Source of the DNA: Candidatus Omnitrophota bacterium | GTDB lineage: Bacteria > Omnitrophota > Gorgyraeia > Zapsychrales > Zapsychraceae | Reading direction: 5' to 3' | Assembly (NCBI GenBank): GCA_020430005.1 | Contig: JAGQKQ010000091.1 | Span: 1-7,071 of the forward strand | DNA: 7,071 nucleotides | In this document: positions 1 through 6,511 of the stretch, in pieces | Layout: every line of letters starts with the position of its first letter | Position numbering within the stretch: the first letter of the stretch is position 1 | Position numbers and translations under genes: made by a program | Notes under the pieces: model-generated | What the model was told of the DNA's origin: nothing | Databases searched by the model: none | The model's input: only the letters and a program-made list of their open reading frames with translations

Positions 1-229
1 GATTCGATGATATTTTGACGCTCCCCACACCGATAACCGCACCGCAATCAGGGTTTTCTTTTTTAATACGTTCAAGAACATCATCACCGCCTAAAAAAGG
101 GACTCCTAAAATTTCATCAGACGCTTCCAAGGCCGTGTACCCTAACACACAAAATTCGGACAGTTTTTTAAGCATGCTAATGCATACTTTTGCATGCCCC
201 TGCCCCCCTATAACAACCACTTTTTTCAT
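1..229 (-). CDS. NeuD/PglD-family sugar acyltransferase, C-terminus cut by window edge
   Basis: The first 76 codons of a gene running off the left edge. The visible part is the N-terminal Rossmann-like sugar-binding domain of this family: a beta-strand MKKVVVIGG followed by GQGHAKV at 9-15 (usually GAGGHAKV), then ILGVPFLGGDDVLERI at 40-55, and the later strand GAVIGVGS at 63-70. Family members continue into a left-handed beta-helix of hexapeptide repeats that transfers acetyl from acetyl-CoA; that half lies outside the window. Following legB and legC, the gene most likely N-acetylates the C4 amine of the LegC product, as PglD does for UDP-bacillosamine, or it could O-acetylate a finished nonulosonate as NeuD does. 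The ATG is 12 bases after the legC stop, with only a weak AGAAG Shine-Dalgarno candidate. Confidence 0.8.
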   Translation of the reverse strand, partial: MKKVVVIGGQGHAKVCISMLKKLSEFCVLGYTALEASDEILGVPFLGGDDVLERIKKENPDCGAVIGVGSVKISSN

Positions 230-241
230 AACGACATTCTT

Positions 242-1396
242 CTACTTTTTATTCTCTAAGAATTGCCCAATGCGTTTTATATGCTCCTGCTTTAACGTCG
301 CGCTGCAGGGAATATTTAACGTGATATCCAGCATTTTCTTCGCTTTTTTAATGTGATACGCCTGACACTTCTTAAAAGGTTTTTGCAAATGGTTCAAATA
401 CCATAAGGGCCTAGACTGAATTCCCGCATCATTTAACCGGGATAACAATGCCTCTTTATCACAACCATATGTTTTCTTTTCTAACTGAAGAGCGTACATC
501 CAATAGTTGTTGTGTGCATAATCCGGAGCATCTGCCAACCTAAGCCCTTCAAGCGAATCAATCAACTTTTTATAACATTCATAATTTCTCTTTTTGACTT
601 TTAGAATTTGAGATAACGATTCCAACTGGGCGACCCCCATAGCCGCCTGCAAATTATTAAGACGGAAATTAAACCCAATATCATTATGAATATAACGCAA
701 CGCATCGTCTTTAGCTTGTGTGGTCCAGTAATGAGCCCGTTGAGCATATTTTTGAGTATTCGTCAGGATCATACCGCCACCGCCGGCTGTTATAATTTTG
801 TTTCCATTGAAAGATAAGCATCCCACATCACCTAAAGTGCCGCTGTGTTCGCCTGTTTTATAGAATGTGCCCAGACTTTCGGTGGCATCTTCAACGATTT
901 TGATATTTCTTTTGCGGCATAATTTGGTTAATTCATGCAATTTGGCTGCGTTTCCAAATACGTGAACCGGAAGAACAGCCTTAACCTTACGTTTGGTGGA
1001 ACGGTTAATGGAAAAACCATTTTTAAAAACCGTTTCTTTTAAAATAAAGTCAGTCGTTTTCTCAACATCAATATTATAGTAATCGTCACAATCCATAAAT
1101 ACGGGATAAGCCCGGTGGTAACGGATGGCATTGACAGGGGCGATAAAGGTTACTGTAGGCACAATCACCTCATCATCTTCCCCGACTCCCACCAATTGGA
1201 GCGCTATCTGCAACGCGGATGTCCCACTATTCACCGCAACGGCATATTTACATTTTGTGTAAGAAGAAATTTTATTTTCCAGACGTTCAACATACTTTCC
1301 GGCCGTAGAAACCCATCCCGTATCAAGACAATCTTTAACATAGGTCCATTCTTTTCCGTTTAACCTCGGCTCTGAAAGTGGTATCATTTTAGACAT
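242..1396 (-). CDS. legC: LegC-family PLP-dependent sugar aminotransferase
   Basis: A 384-residue DegT/DnrJ/EryC1 (fold type I) aminotransferase, predicted to put an amino group on C4 of the 4-keto-6-deoxy sugar made by LegB, normally with glutamate as donor. SGTSAL at 57-62 should bind the cofactor phosphate, D170 (VEDATESLG) the PLP ring nitrogen, and K200 in SFNGNK should form the Schiff base. The LegC-like signatures include TGWVSTAGKYV (26-36), LPVHVFGN (142-149), GGGGMI (205-210), TTQAKDD (225-231) and RYIHNDIGFNFRLNNLQAAMG (234-254). The presence of K200 excludes the RfbH/DdhC C3-dehydrase, which has histidine there. The start at 1396 overlaps legB by 8 bases; a GGA lies eight bases upstream. 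An ATG three codons later (1387) is the alternative and would give the common MIPLSEP start. Confidence 0.9.
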   Translation of the reverse strand: MSKMIPLSEPRLNGKEWTYVKDCLDTGWVSTAGKYVERLENKISSYTKCKYAVAVNSGTSALQIALQLVGVGEDDEVIVPTVTFIAPVNAIRYHRAYPVFMDCDDYYNIDVEKTTDFILKETVFKNGFSINRSTKRKVKAVLPVHVFGNAAKLHELTKLCRKRNIKIVEDATESLGTFYKTGEHSGTLGDVGCLSFNGNKIITAGGGGMILTNTQKYAQRAHYWTTQAKDDALRYIHNDIGFNFRLNNLQAAMGVAQLESLSQILKVKKRNYECYKKLIDSLEGLRLADAPDYAHNNYWMYALQLEKKTYGCDKEALLSRLNDAGIQSRPLWYLNHLQKPFKKCQAYHIKKAKKMLDITLNIPCSATLKQEHIKRIGQFLENKK

Positions 1397-2363
1397 TATA
1401 AATATCCGCTTTATATTGATTCAGATTCTTCTCGATAAACCGTATCGTTTCTTTTAAACCCTTTTTTAAATCGTATAAAGGTTTCCAGTCCGTCGTTTGA
1501 CAAAGTGAAGTGTTGTCACAAACAAGCCTTTCAACTTCACTTGTCTGTTTTCGCACGCGCTGTTTATCAGTTTTAATGACAACATCTTTTCCTATTAATT
1601 CTGTGATTAAGGCCGCCAGATTTTCTATAGAAATTTCAGACCTCATCCCAATGTTAATAGCCTTTCCGAGAGTTGTTTTTGACTTTGCGACCGCCAAGAA
1701 TCCTCGAACAGTATCTTCCACATATGTAAAATCTCTTGTCGGTTTCAGATTACCAAGTTGAATTTCTTTGGCACCGTTTAATATCTGGACAATAATGGCT
1801 GGAATAATGGCCCGGGCGGATTGACGCGGACCGTAGGTATTAAAAGGCCGAACGATTTTTACCGGCAAATCAAAGGACCGATAGTAACTCAAAGCCAATT
1901 GATCAGCACCAACTTTGCTGGCAGCATAAGGTGATTGGGCCACGGCTGGATGTTTTTCATCAATAGGCACATACTGTGCAGTTCCATATGTTTCGCTGGT
2001 TGAAGTAACAATAACATTCTTGACTTTTGAATCTTTAGTCGCCTGAAGAATATTATATGTTCCTTCCACGTTTGTCTTAATGTACGCCAGAGGTGATTTA
2101 TAAGAATATGGAATACCTATCAAAGCGGCCAGGTGAAAAACAGTATCACATCCTTTAACTGCATCACTGACAGCATCAAAATCACGCACATCTCCAGCAA
2201 TAAATTCGATATCTTTCGTATATTTAGAATGTTCAAGCCATCCTCTATTATTTTTGGAATTATAATGGATAAACGCTTTAACCTTCCCCCCCTGCTTAAC
2301 ACAGCATTCTGTGAGGTGAGAACCAATAAATCCACCCGCACCGGTAATTAATATTTTTTTCAT
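1389..2363 (-). CDS. legB: LegB-type NAD-dependent nucleotide-sugar 4,6-dehydratase
   Basis: A 324-residue extended SDR enzyme predicted to convert an NDP-N-acetylglucosamine to its 4-keto-6-deoxy form, the first committed step toward legionaminic acid. In Campylobacter the substrate is GDP-GlcNAc. I use the ATG at 2363 (MKKILITGAGGFIGS) rather than a TTG two codons earlier, because known LegB proteins start the same way. The cofactor loop is at 8-14, the TSTSETYG active-site segment at 120-127, the catalytic YAASK at 146-150, and RPFNTYGPRQS at 172-182. The C-terminus YKADIYNV (317-324) closely resembles the NYKSDIYNV ending I recall for Campylobacter Cj1319. The gene starts seven bases after the ABC stop, without a good Shine-Dalgarno sequence, and overlaps legC by 8 bases. 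GDP-mannose dehydratase and GalE are less likely, given the subfamily signatures and the LegC partner. Confidence 0.88.
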   Translation of the reverse strand: MKKILITGAGGFIGSHLTECCVKQGGKVKAFIHYNSKNNRGWLEHSKYTKDIEFIAGDVRDFDAVSDAVKGCDTVFHLAALIGIPYSYKSPLAYIKTNVEGTYNILQATKDSKVKNVIVTSTSETYGTAQYVPIDEKHPAVAQSPYAASKVGADQLALSYYRSFDLPVKIVRPFNTYGPRQSARAIIPAIIVQILNGAKEIQLGNLKPTRDFTYVEDTVRGFLAVAKSKTTLGKAINIGMRSEISIENLAALITELIGKDVVIKTDKQRVRKQTSEVERLVCDNTSLCQTTDWKPLYDLKKGLKETIRFIEKNLNQYKADIYNV

Positions 2364-2370
2364 AATCAAT

Positions 2371-4179
2371 TTATCTTTCTGTCATTGTATACAATTCAAA
2401 ATAATCTGCTTTTCGCTGGAGCAATTCTTCATGCGTGCCCTGCTCTACAATTCTTCCCTGATTTAAGACCAGAATTTTATCCGCCTTTTGGACCGTTGAT
2501 AAACGATGCGCGACAATTAATGTCGTCGTAAATCGCGACACCTGATTAATCGCCTCCTGCACTGCCTTCTCCGATATATTATCTAATGAACTCGTGGCTT
2601 CATCCAAAATCAAAATCTGGGGCTTGCGCAGCATGGCCCTGGCAATAGCAATCCTCTGACGCTGGCCTCCAGATAGTTTCATACCGGCATCACCAACTAT
2701 GGTTTGATAGCCATTCTCCGTTTCTAATATAAACTCATGGGCATTGGCCAATTTTGCGGCCTCGATAACATTCTCTTGGGAACATCCTTCTAAACCAAAT
2801 TGGATGTTCTCAGCAATTGTTCCGTTAAAAATAAATGTTTCCTGCCCAACATAACCAAAATTAGATAAAAAGGACTCTGTTTTAAGTGTCTTGATATCAT
2901 ATCCATCAATGGAAATATTTCCTTCCCGAATATCGTACAACCTGAACAAAAGACTAATAATGGTTGATTTTCCGGACCCAGAAGGACCTACAATAGCCAG
3001 TGTCTTTCCTTTTTCTAAGGAAAATGAGACTGTTCTTAACAAATCATTCTGCATGCCTTCATATCGAAAAGACACATCATGAAATAAAAGCTCTTCTTTA
3101 AAGTTGCTATATTCAACAGTCCCCTTTTCCAAAGTCGCGATATTTTCTTCAAGCAAGTCATGAACAATTTTTGTATCCGGCATAAAACGGGAAATCGATA
3201 CAATATCATTGCCAACCATATTCATGTAGGGAAACAACCGGCTGGCAACCGTCGCGAATGTTCCCAAAAGCGGCAGCCATATAATGATATTGCCGTTATT
3301 TCGCAAGCTAAACATAATACCGATAGCCGCGAACACCATAAAAAAGGTAAATTTAACAAAAGTATCCGGAATAACTCTCCCCATATTAACTTTAAAATTA
3401 TTCCAGACACTTTGATCAACGGCCTCAGCAAATTTGCGATGCCAAAACGCTTTATTTTGAAAAACTTTGATGGCCTTTATTCCAGTAATAAATTCGTTGA
3501 GAATGACATTCTTCTCCCTATCCTGTTCAATGACAACCCTCGCAGATTTATTCACAACACGTGTAATAAGTCCTTTTACGAATAAAACATAAAAGATCCC
3601 GATAACCGACACTAAAAGCATTCCTTGCCACGATAAAATAATTAACAATACCGTATACATCGACGCCGTAATAATGCTATTCATAAGACGAATGACATAA
3701 AAAACCGTATGCGAAGCACCTAAAGGGGCAACTGTACCGGCGTAAACCATCTTCCCCTGCTGATTTTGAACATAAAATTGATAATCCGCGTTTTTATATT
3801 TTGCAAAGATCGCGTTTTGAATGTTCTTAACAACCCTCATAATCAGACGATTGGATAAGAAATGTTGAAAAACCCGAAAGAGACTAGAGAAAACTGTAAT
3901 AATCATTAAAAAAATGCAGGACGACAAGAATAAATTATCAAAAGGCAACTTCTCTATAAGATTATTTAAAAAACGTAATTGAATATTATCCGTATCCAAT
4001 TGCAAACCATAATTCAAAATAGGATAAATAGCAGCCAGGTTTAGTGATTCCAGAAGCCCTGAGAAAAACATAATCCCTGCAATTCCACACATGGAGGATC
4101 TGTAGTTTCGAAAAAAATACCACAAAAGACGTGCATGTTGACGGAAACCCTTAATATCATTAGCTTTTGAAGATTCCAT
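2371..4179 (-). CDS. ABC exporter with fused membrane and ATPase domains (MsbA/PglK-like)
   Basis: A 602-residue half-transporter that would act as a homodimer in the inner membrane, using ATP to flip or export an amphipathic substrate. The N-terminal domain has about six hydrophobic segments, near 29-56, 82-106, 158-182, 186-206, 272-292 and 297-318. The C-terminal ATPase carries the Walker A motif GPSGSGKST at 398-406, the Q-loop glutamine at 446, the signature LSGGQ at 502-506, Walker B ending ILILDE with D526 and catalytic E527, a D-loop SSLD, and the H-loop histidine at 558 (AHRLST). All catalytic residues are present, so it should be active. The one-chain architecture differs from two-component Wzm/Wzt O-antigen exporters and matches lipid-A or lipid-linked oligosaccharide flippases. 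Lying between two sugar-nucleotide modules, a glycolipid or undecaprenyl-linked glycan is the likely cargo, by inference. The substrate cannot be read from the sequence. Confidence 0.92.
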   Translation of the reverse strand: MESSKANDIKGFRQHARLLWYFFRNYRSSMCGIAGIMFFSGLLESLNLAAIYPILNYGLQLDTDNIQLRFLNNLIEKLPFDNLFLSSCIFLMIITVFSSLFRVFQHFLSNRLIMRVVKNIQNAIFAKYKNADYQFYVQNQQGKMVYAGTVAPLGASHTVFYVIRLMNSIITASMYTVLLIILSWQGMLLVSVIGIFYVLFVKGLITRVVNKSARVVIEQDREKNVILNEFITGIKAIKVFQNKAFWHRKFAEAVDQSVWNNFKVNMGRVIPDTFVKFTFFMVFAAIGIMFSLRNNGNIIIWLPLLGTFATVASRLFPYMNMVGNDIVSISRFMPDTKIVHDLLEENIATLEKGTVEYSNFKEELLFHDVSFRYEGMQNDLLRTVSFSLEKGKTLAIVGPSGSGKSTIISLLFRLYDIREGNISIDGYDIKTLKTESFLSNFGYVGQETFIFNGTIAENIQFGLEGCSQENVIEAAKLANAHEFILETENGYQTIVGDAGMKLSGGQRQRIAIARAMLRKPQILILDEATSSLDNISEKAVQEAINQVSRFTTTLIVAHRLSTVQKADKILVLNQGRIVEQGTHEELLQRKADYFELYTMTER

Positions 4180-4185
4180 ACCCTA

Positions 4186-4190
4186 CCCTT
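4186..4190 (-). promoter_or_regulatory. Ribosome binding site for the ABC exporter
   Basis: On the minus strand this reads AAGGG, six bases before the ATG at 4179, in the 15-base gap after the rfbG stop. It supports that start codon. The gap is too short for an additional promoter. Confidence 0.6.
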
Positions 4191-4194
4191 TTAA

Positions 4195-5163
4195 TCACGT
4201 TTTAGCATACCAATCAATTGTTTCTCTTAACCCCTCATCCAGTGTATATTGAGGTTTCCATTTCAGAATATTTCTGGCCTTCTTTGAGGATAAATATTGA
4301 TGCTTAATTTCCATCTTCGCCTTATCGAGAATTTTTGGCTCCTTCCAAACTTTCCCCGAACTTTGAAAAATTTTCTTTAAAAGATCCAGAACGCTCAGCG
4401 GAGCTTCACAACTAAAATTAAAAGCCTCCCCCAGGATTTTCTTATTTTTCATTTTTTCTGCTAAAAGAAGGTAGGCCGCCACAATATCTTTGACAAAAAT
4501 ATAATCCCGGGTAAAAGTCCCATCACTACGAATAACAAAAGTCTCTTCTCTAAGAATATGTTTGATAGCATCCGGAACAAGCCTGGAATCATTACTATCG
4601 CCCGGACCATAAATGTTGCCACAGCGGGTGACACAAACAGGTATCTGGAAACTTTTAAAATATGTGTAACATAACAAATCTGTACAACTTTTTGAAACAT
4701 CGTATGGATGCTCCCCGACCAACGGAGCGTCCTCTGTGTAGGGAAGTTTATCATGACTGCCATAAGCCTTATCGCTGGAGGCCACAACAACGGCATCAAC
4801 AAATGAACTATGACGGACCGTTTCCAGAATATTCCATGTTCCCTCAATGTTCGATTTGAATGTCCGGACAGGGTTCTTATTGGCTCTGCCAACAATAGCT
4901 TCAGCGGCAACATGAAAGACAAATTGAGGTTTATTCTGCTTAATCACCTGTTTAATCAATCGCGCATTGGCAATATTTCCCTTTATTCCCTTAAATTTTT
5001 TGCGGTATCCATCAAGAACAGAATTCTTTCTGTCTTGGACAATATCAATCCCAACAACTTTAGCTCCGCTTTCGACTAATATTCTTGTTAGCCATGAGCC
5101 TAAAAAACCTTCATGTCCTGTCACAAGAACTTTTTTATGTTTCCAAAAATCACTGCTTACCAT
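4195..5163 (-). CDS. rfbG: CDP-glucose 4,6-dehydratase
   Basis: An extended short-chain dehydrogenase/reductase that converts CDP-glucose to CDP-4-keto-6-deoxyglucose using bound NAD (also called DdhB). I chose the ATG at 5163 (MVSSDFWKHKKVLVTG), 322 residues, because family members begin with a similar FW..K.VLVTG segment and a GGA lies about five bases upstream. An in-frame TTG ten codons earlier would add a non-conserved lead. The cofactor loop is GHEGFLGS at 16-23, with an acidic strand end at D40. The active-site segment SSDKAYG spans 129-135 and the catalytic YDVSK spans 154-158. GNIYGPGD at 182-189 and SDGTFTRDY at 213-221 follow the pattern of this subfamily. The protein is somewhat shorter than the roughly 355-residue enterobacterial enzyme. 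The start overlaps the rfbF stop by 7 bases. The pairing with rfbF is what makes the CDP-glucose assignment strong; by sequence alone another NDP-hexose dehydratase is possible. Confidence 0.87.
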   Translation of the reverse strand: MVSSDFWKHKKVLVTGHEGFLGSWLTRILVESGAKVVGIDIVQDRKNSVLDGYRKKFKGIKGNIANARLIKQVIKQNKPQFVFHVAAEAIVGRANKNPVRTFKSNIEGTWNILETVRHSSFVDAVVVASSDKAYGSHDKLPYTEDAPLVGEHPYDVSKSCTDLLCYTYFKSFQIPVCVTRCGNIYGPGDSNDSRLVPDAIKHILREETFVIRSDGTFTRDYIFVKDIVAAYLLLAEKMKNKKILGEAFNFSCEAPLSVLDLLKKIFQSSGKVWKEPKILDKAKMEIKHQYLSSKKARNILKWKPQYTLDEGLRETIDWYAKT

Positions 5164-5936
5164 TTTTTCCAAAAAGCCTTGTTGGCCTCCCAAAGTCTAT
5201 TCAACTGTGTGTATTCCCGGGGAGTATCAATACACTGCCATTGGCCAGGATGCTGAAAAACTCCCGCTTGTTTATCTTTAACAATGTGGGGAATAACATC
5301 CGCTTCTAGTGATTGATCAACTTGACCGGAAAAATATTTTTCGATGGCCTTCTTCCGAAAAACCATAAAACCCCCATTAATGATACCGGTGCTCACATTC
5401 GGCTTTTCGTTGAACTCTTTAATCGTGCCCCCTTCAACCTCAATTTCTCCAAAACGTCCGAGTGGTTTAACACCGGTAATCGTTAGCAGTCTTTTAGAGT
5501 TTTTATGTTCTTCTACCAACTCCGTAATATTAATGTCTGCAACGCCGTCTCCATAAGTCACACAAAATGTATCGGTATTCTTAAGATATTCACGAACATT
5601 CCACAACCTGGCGGCTGTCTGCGAGGCTTCTCCTGTATCAATACAAGTGACATTCCAATCCGATTCATCATTTTGACTATGGTAAGAAACGTCTTTACTT
5701 CCCAGATTAATCGTAAAATCTGAATTCTTGGCCCGGTAATTCAGAAAATACTCTTTAATAACCCATCCTTTATAACCAAGGCACAAAATAAAATCCTTAA
5801 AACCGTGTTGGGCATAAATTTTCATAATGTGCCAAAGAATCGGTTTTCCTCCTACAGGAAGCATCGGTTTAGGTAGTATATCTGAGACATCTCGAATGCG
5901 AGTCCCCTGTCCCCCACATAAAATCACAACTTTCAT
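5157..5936 (-). CDS. rfbF: Glucose-1-phosphate cytidylyltransferase
   Basis: A cytoplasmic 259-residue enzyme, the usual family length, that joins CTP and alpha-D-glucose-1-phosphate to give CDP-glucose and pyrophosphate (also called DdhA or AscA). It has the nucleotidyltransferase fold: the nucleotide-binding loop GGQGTRI at 8-14, the LPKPM lysine (K23), GGKPILWHIMKIY at 29-41, which is typical of RfbF, the DTG segment at 100-102, YGDGVAD at 128-134 with a likely metal-binding aspartate, RFG at 161-163, EKP at 177-179, INGGF at 186-190 and WQCIDT at 233-238. The C-terminal LWEANKAFWKKW also matches the RfbF ending (LWE..KAPWK). These features favour the cytidylyltransferase over the related thymidylyltransferase RmlA. 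The ATG start is well supported by GAGGAG eight bases upstream, inside the regulator gene. It is followed directly by rfbG, its usual pathway partner. Confidence 0.94.
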   Translation of the reverse strand: MKVVILCGGQGTRIRDVSDILPKPMLPVGGKPILWHIMKIYAQHGFKDFILCLGYKGWVIKEYFLNYRAKNSDFTINLGSKDVSYHSQNDESDWNVTCIDTGEASQTAARLWNVREYLKNTDTFCVTYGDGVADINITELVEEHKNSKRLLTITGVKPLGRFGEIEVEGGTIKEFNEKPNVSTGIINGGFMVFRKKAIEKYFSGQVDQSLEADVIPHIVKDKQAGVFQHPGQWQCIDTPREYTQLNRLWEANKAFWKKW

Positions 5937-6511
5937 TATCCAATCTCCTCTACTAATTTTGGAATGACATAGTCTTTAGCCAATTCCTCAACGAGATTAA
6001 TACAATCAGGATATTGCTCATAAAGCTCATCTTCAACCGCTTCTTTACAAATTAACAGGGTTCCTGAAACCGATTCTGTATTAATCTGTTGAATATGTTG
6101 AATCGTGTATTCATTTCCGCACAGTTCCCGCAAAACAATCTCCACTAAAATTGCGAAATCAGATTCTCCTAAAATCGTAAAGTTTCTTTCTCCTTCTTCA
6201 ACAACAGAAGTTAATTTTTTCTTTAAAGATTCTTTAATAGCGCTAATAGAATGGACGGTTTTGAAGGTATATTGAACGGATTTACGCATTTTTTCAGCAA
6301 ATCCTTTTGGCGTGAGAAGGTACTCGACTTTTCGTTTATTCAATTGGTTAATCCGGATAAAACCTTTGGATATCAGACGGCGAATGAGCATATTGACCAT
6401 TCCCAAAGACAAATCCATCAAACGAGACAGATCCCTTTGATTGGACCCGAGTTCGGCACCAATAATATTGACAAGTTCAAATTCGCGTTCGTCTAAAGAG
6501 TCTTTTGGCAT
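5936..6511 (-). CDS. MarR-like winged-helix transcriptional regulator with unassigned C-terminal domain
   Basis: A 191-residue predicted DNA-binding protein. Residues about 8-72 form a winged helix: a first helix (DEREFELVNIIGAE), a helix-turn-helix around 24-50 whose recognition helix includes LSLGMVNMLIRRL, and a wing ending in YLLTPKG at 64-70. This layout resembles the short MarR-type regulators associated with EPS loci, which are only about 100 residues long. The extra half here has a charged, probably helical linker (about 72-108) and then residues 109-191, beginning NFTILGESDFAILVEIVLREL. That pattern faintly recalls a Rossmann-like beta-strand, glycine turn and helix, so a ligand-sensing role is possible but unproven. 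The ATG start overlaps cysC by 19 bases and has no clear Shine-Dalgarno sequence, suggesting translational coupling. Its stop overlaps the rfbF start by one base (TAATG). Local control of this glycan operon is the likely job, by context only. Confidence 0.8.
   Translation of the reverse strand: MPKDSLDEREFELVNIIGAELGSNQRDLSRLMDLSLGMVNMLIRRLISKGFIRINQLNKRKVEYLLTPKGFAEKMRKSVQYTFKTVHSISAIKESLKKKLTSVVEEGERNFTILGESDFAILVEIVLRELCGNEYTIQHIQQINTESVSGTLLICKEAVEDELYEQYPDCINLVEELAKDYVIPKLVEEIG
5945..5950 (-). promoter_or_regulatory. Strong ribosome binding site for rfbF
   Basis: On the minus strand this reads GAGGAG, eight bases before the rfbF ATG. It lies inside the last codons of the upstream regulator gene. 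It is the best Shine-Dalgarno match in the window and fixes the rfbF start, even though that ATG overlaps the regulator stop codon. Confidence 0.75.

Noticed and set aside
15..356. Plus-strand open frame spanning the acyltransferase start and the legC end
   Set aside because: It crosses two supported minus-strand genes and shows no family features; the hydrophobic run comes from the reverse complement of lysine-rich codons.
242..1396. Assignment of the aminotransferase as RfbH/DdhC, which would complete the CDP-dideoxyhexose pathway
   Set aside because: RfbH is longer, binds an iron-sulfur cluster and has histidine in place of the PLP lysine; this protein keeps K200 and carries LegC signatures.
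2364..2369. Two-codon extension of legB from a TTG start
   Set aside because: The ATG at 2363 gives the usual MKKILITG start of the family.
3160..3585. Plus-strand open frame of 141 codons inside the ABC exporter gene
   Set aside because: It is antisense to a well-supported gene, has no recognisable domain, and its composition reads as a shadow of the opposite strand.
4180..4194. Possible internal promoter or terminator between rfbG and the ABC gene
   Set aside because: The gap is only 15 bases, contains the ribosome binding site, and shows no hairpin or -10/-35 pair.
5164..5193. Ten-codon N-terminal extension of rfbG from a TTG start
   Set aside because: It has no family similarity, would overlap rfbF by 37 bases, and the ATG at 5163 has a better start context.
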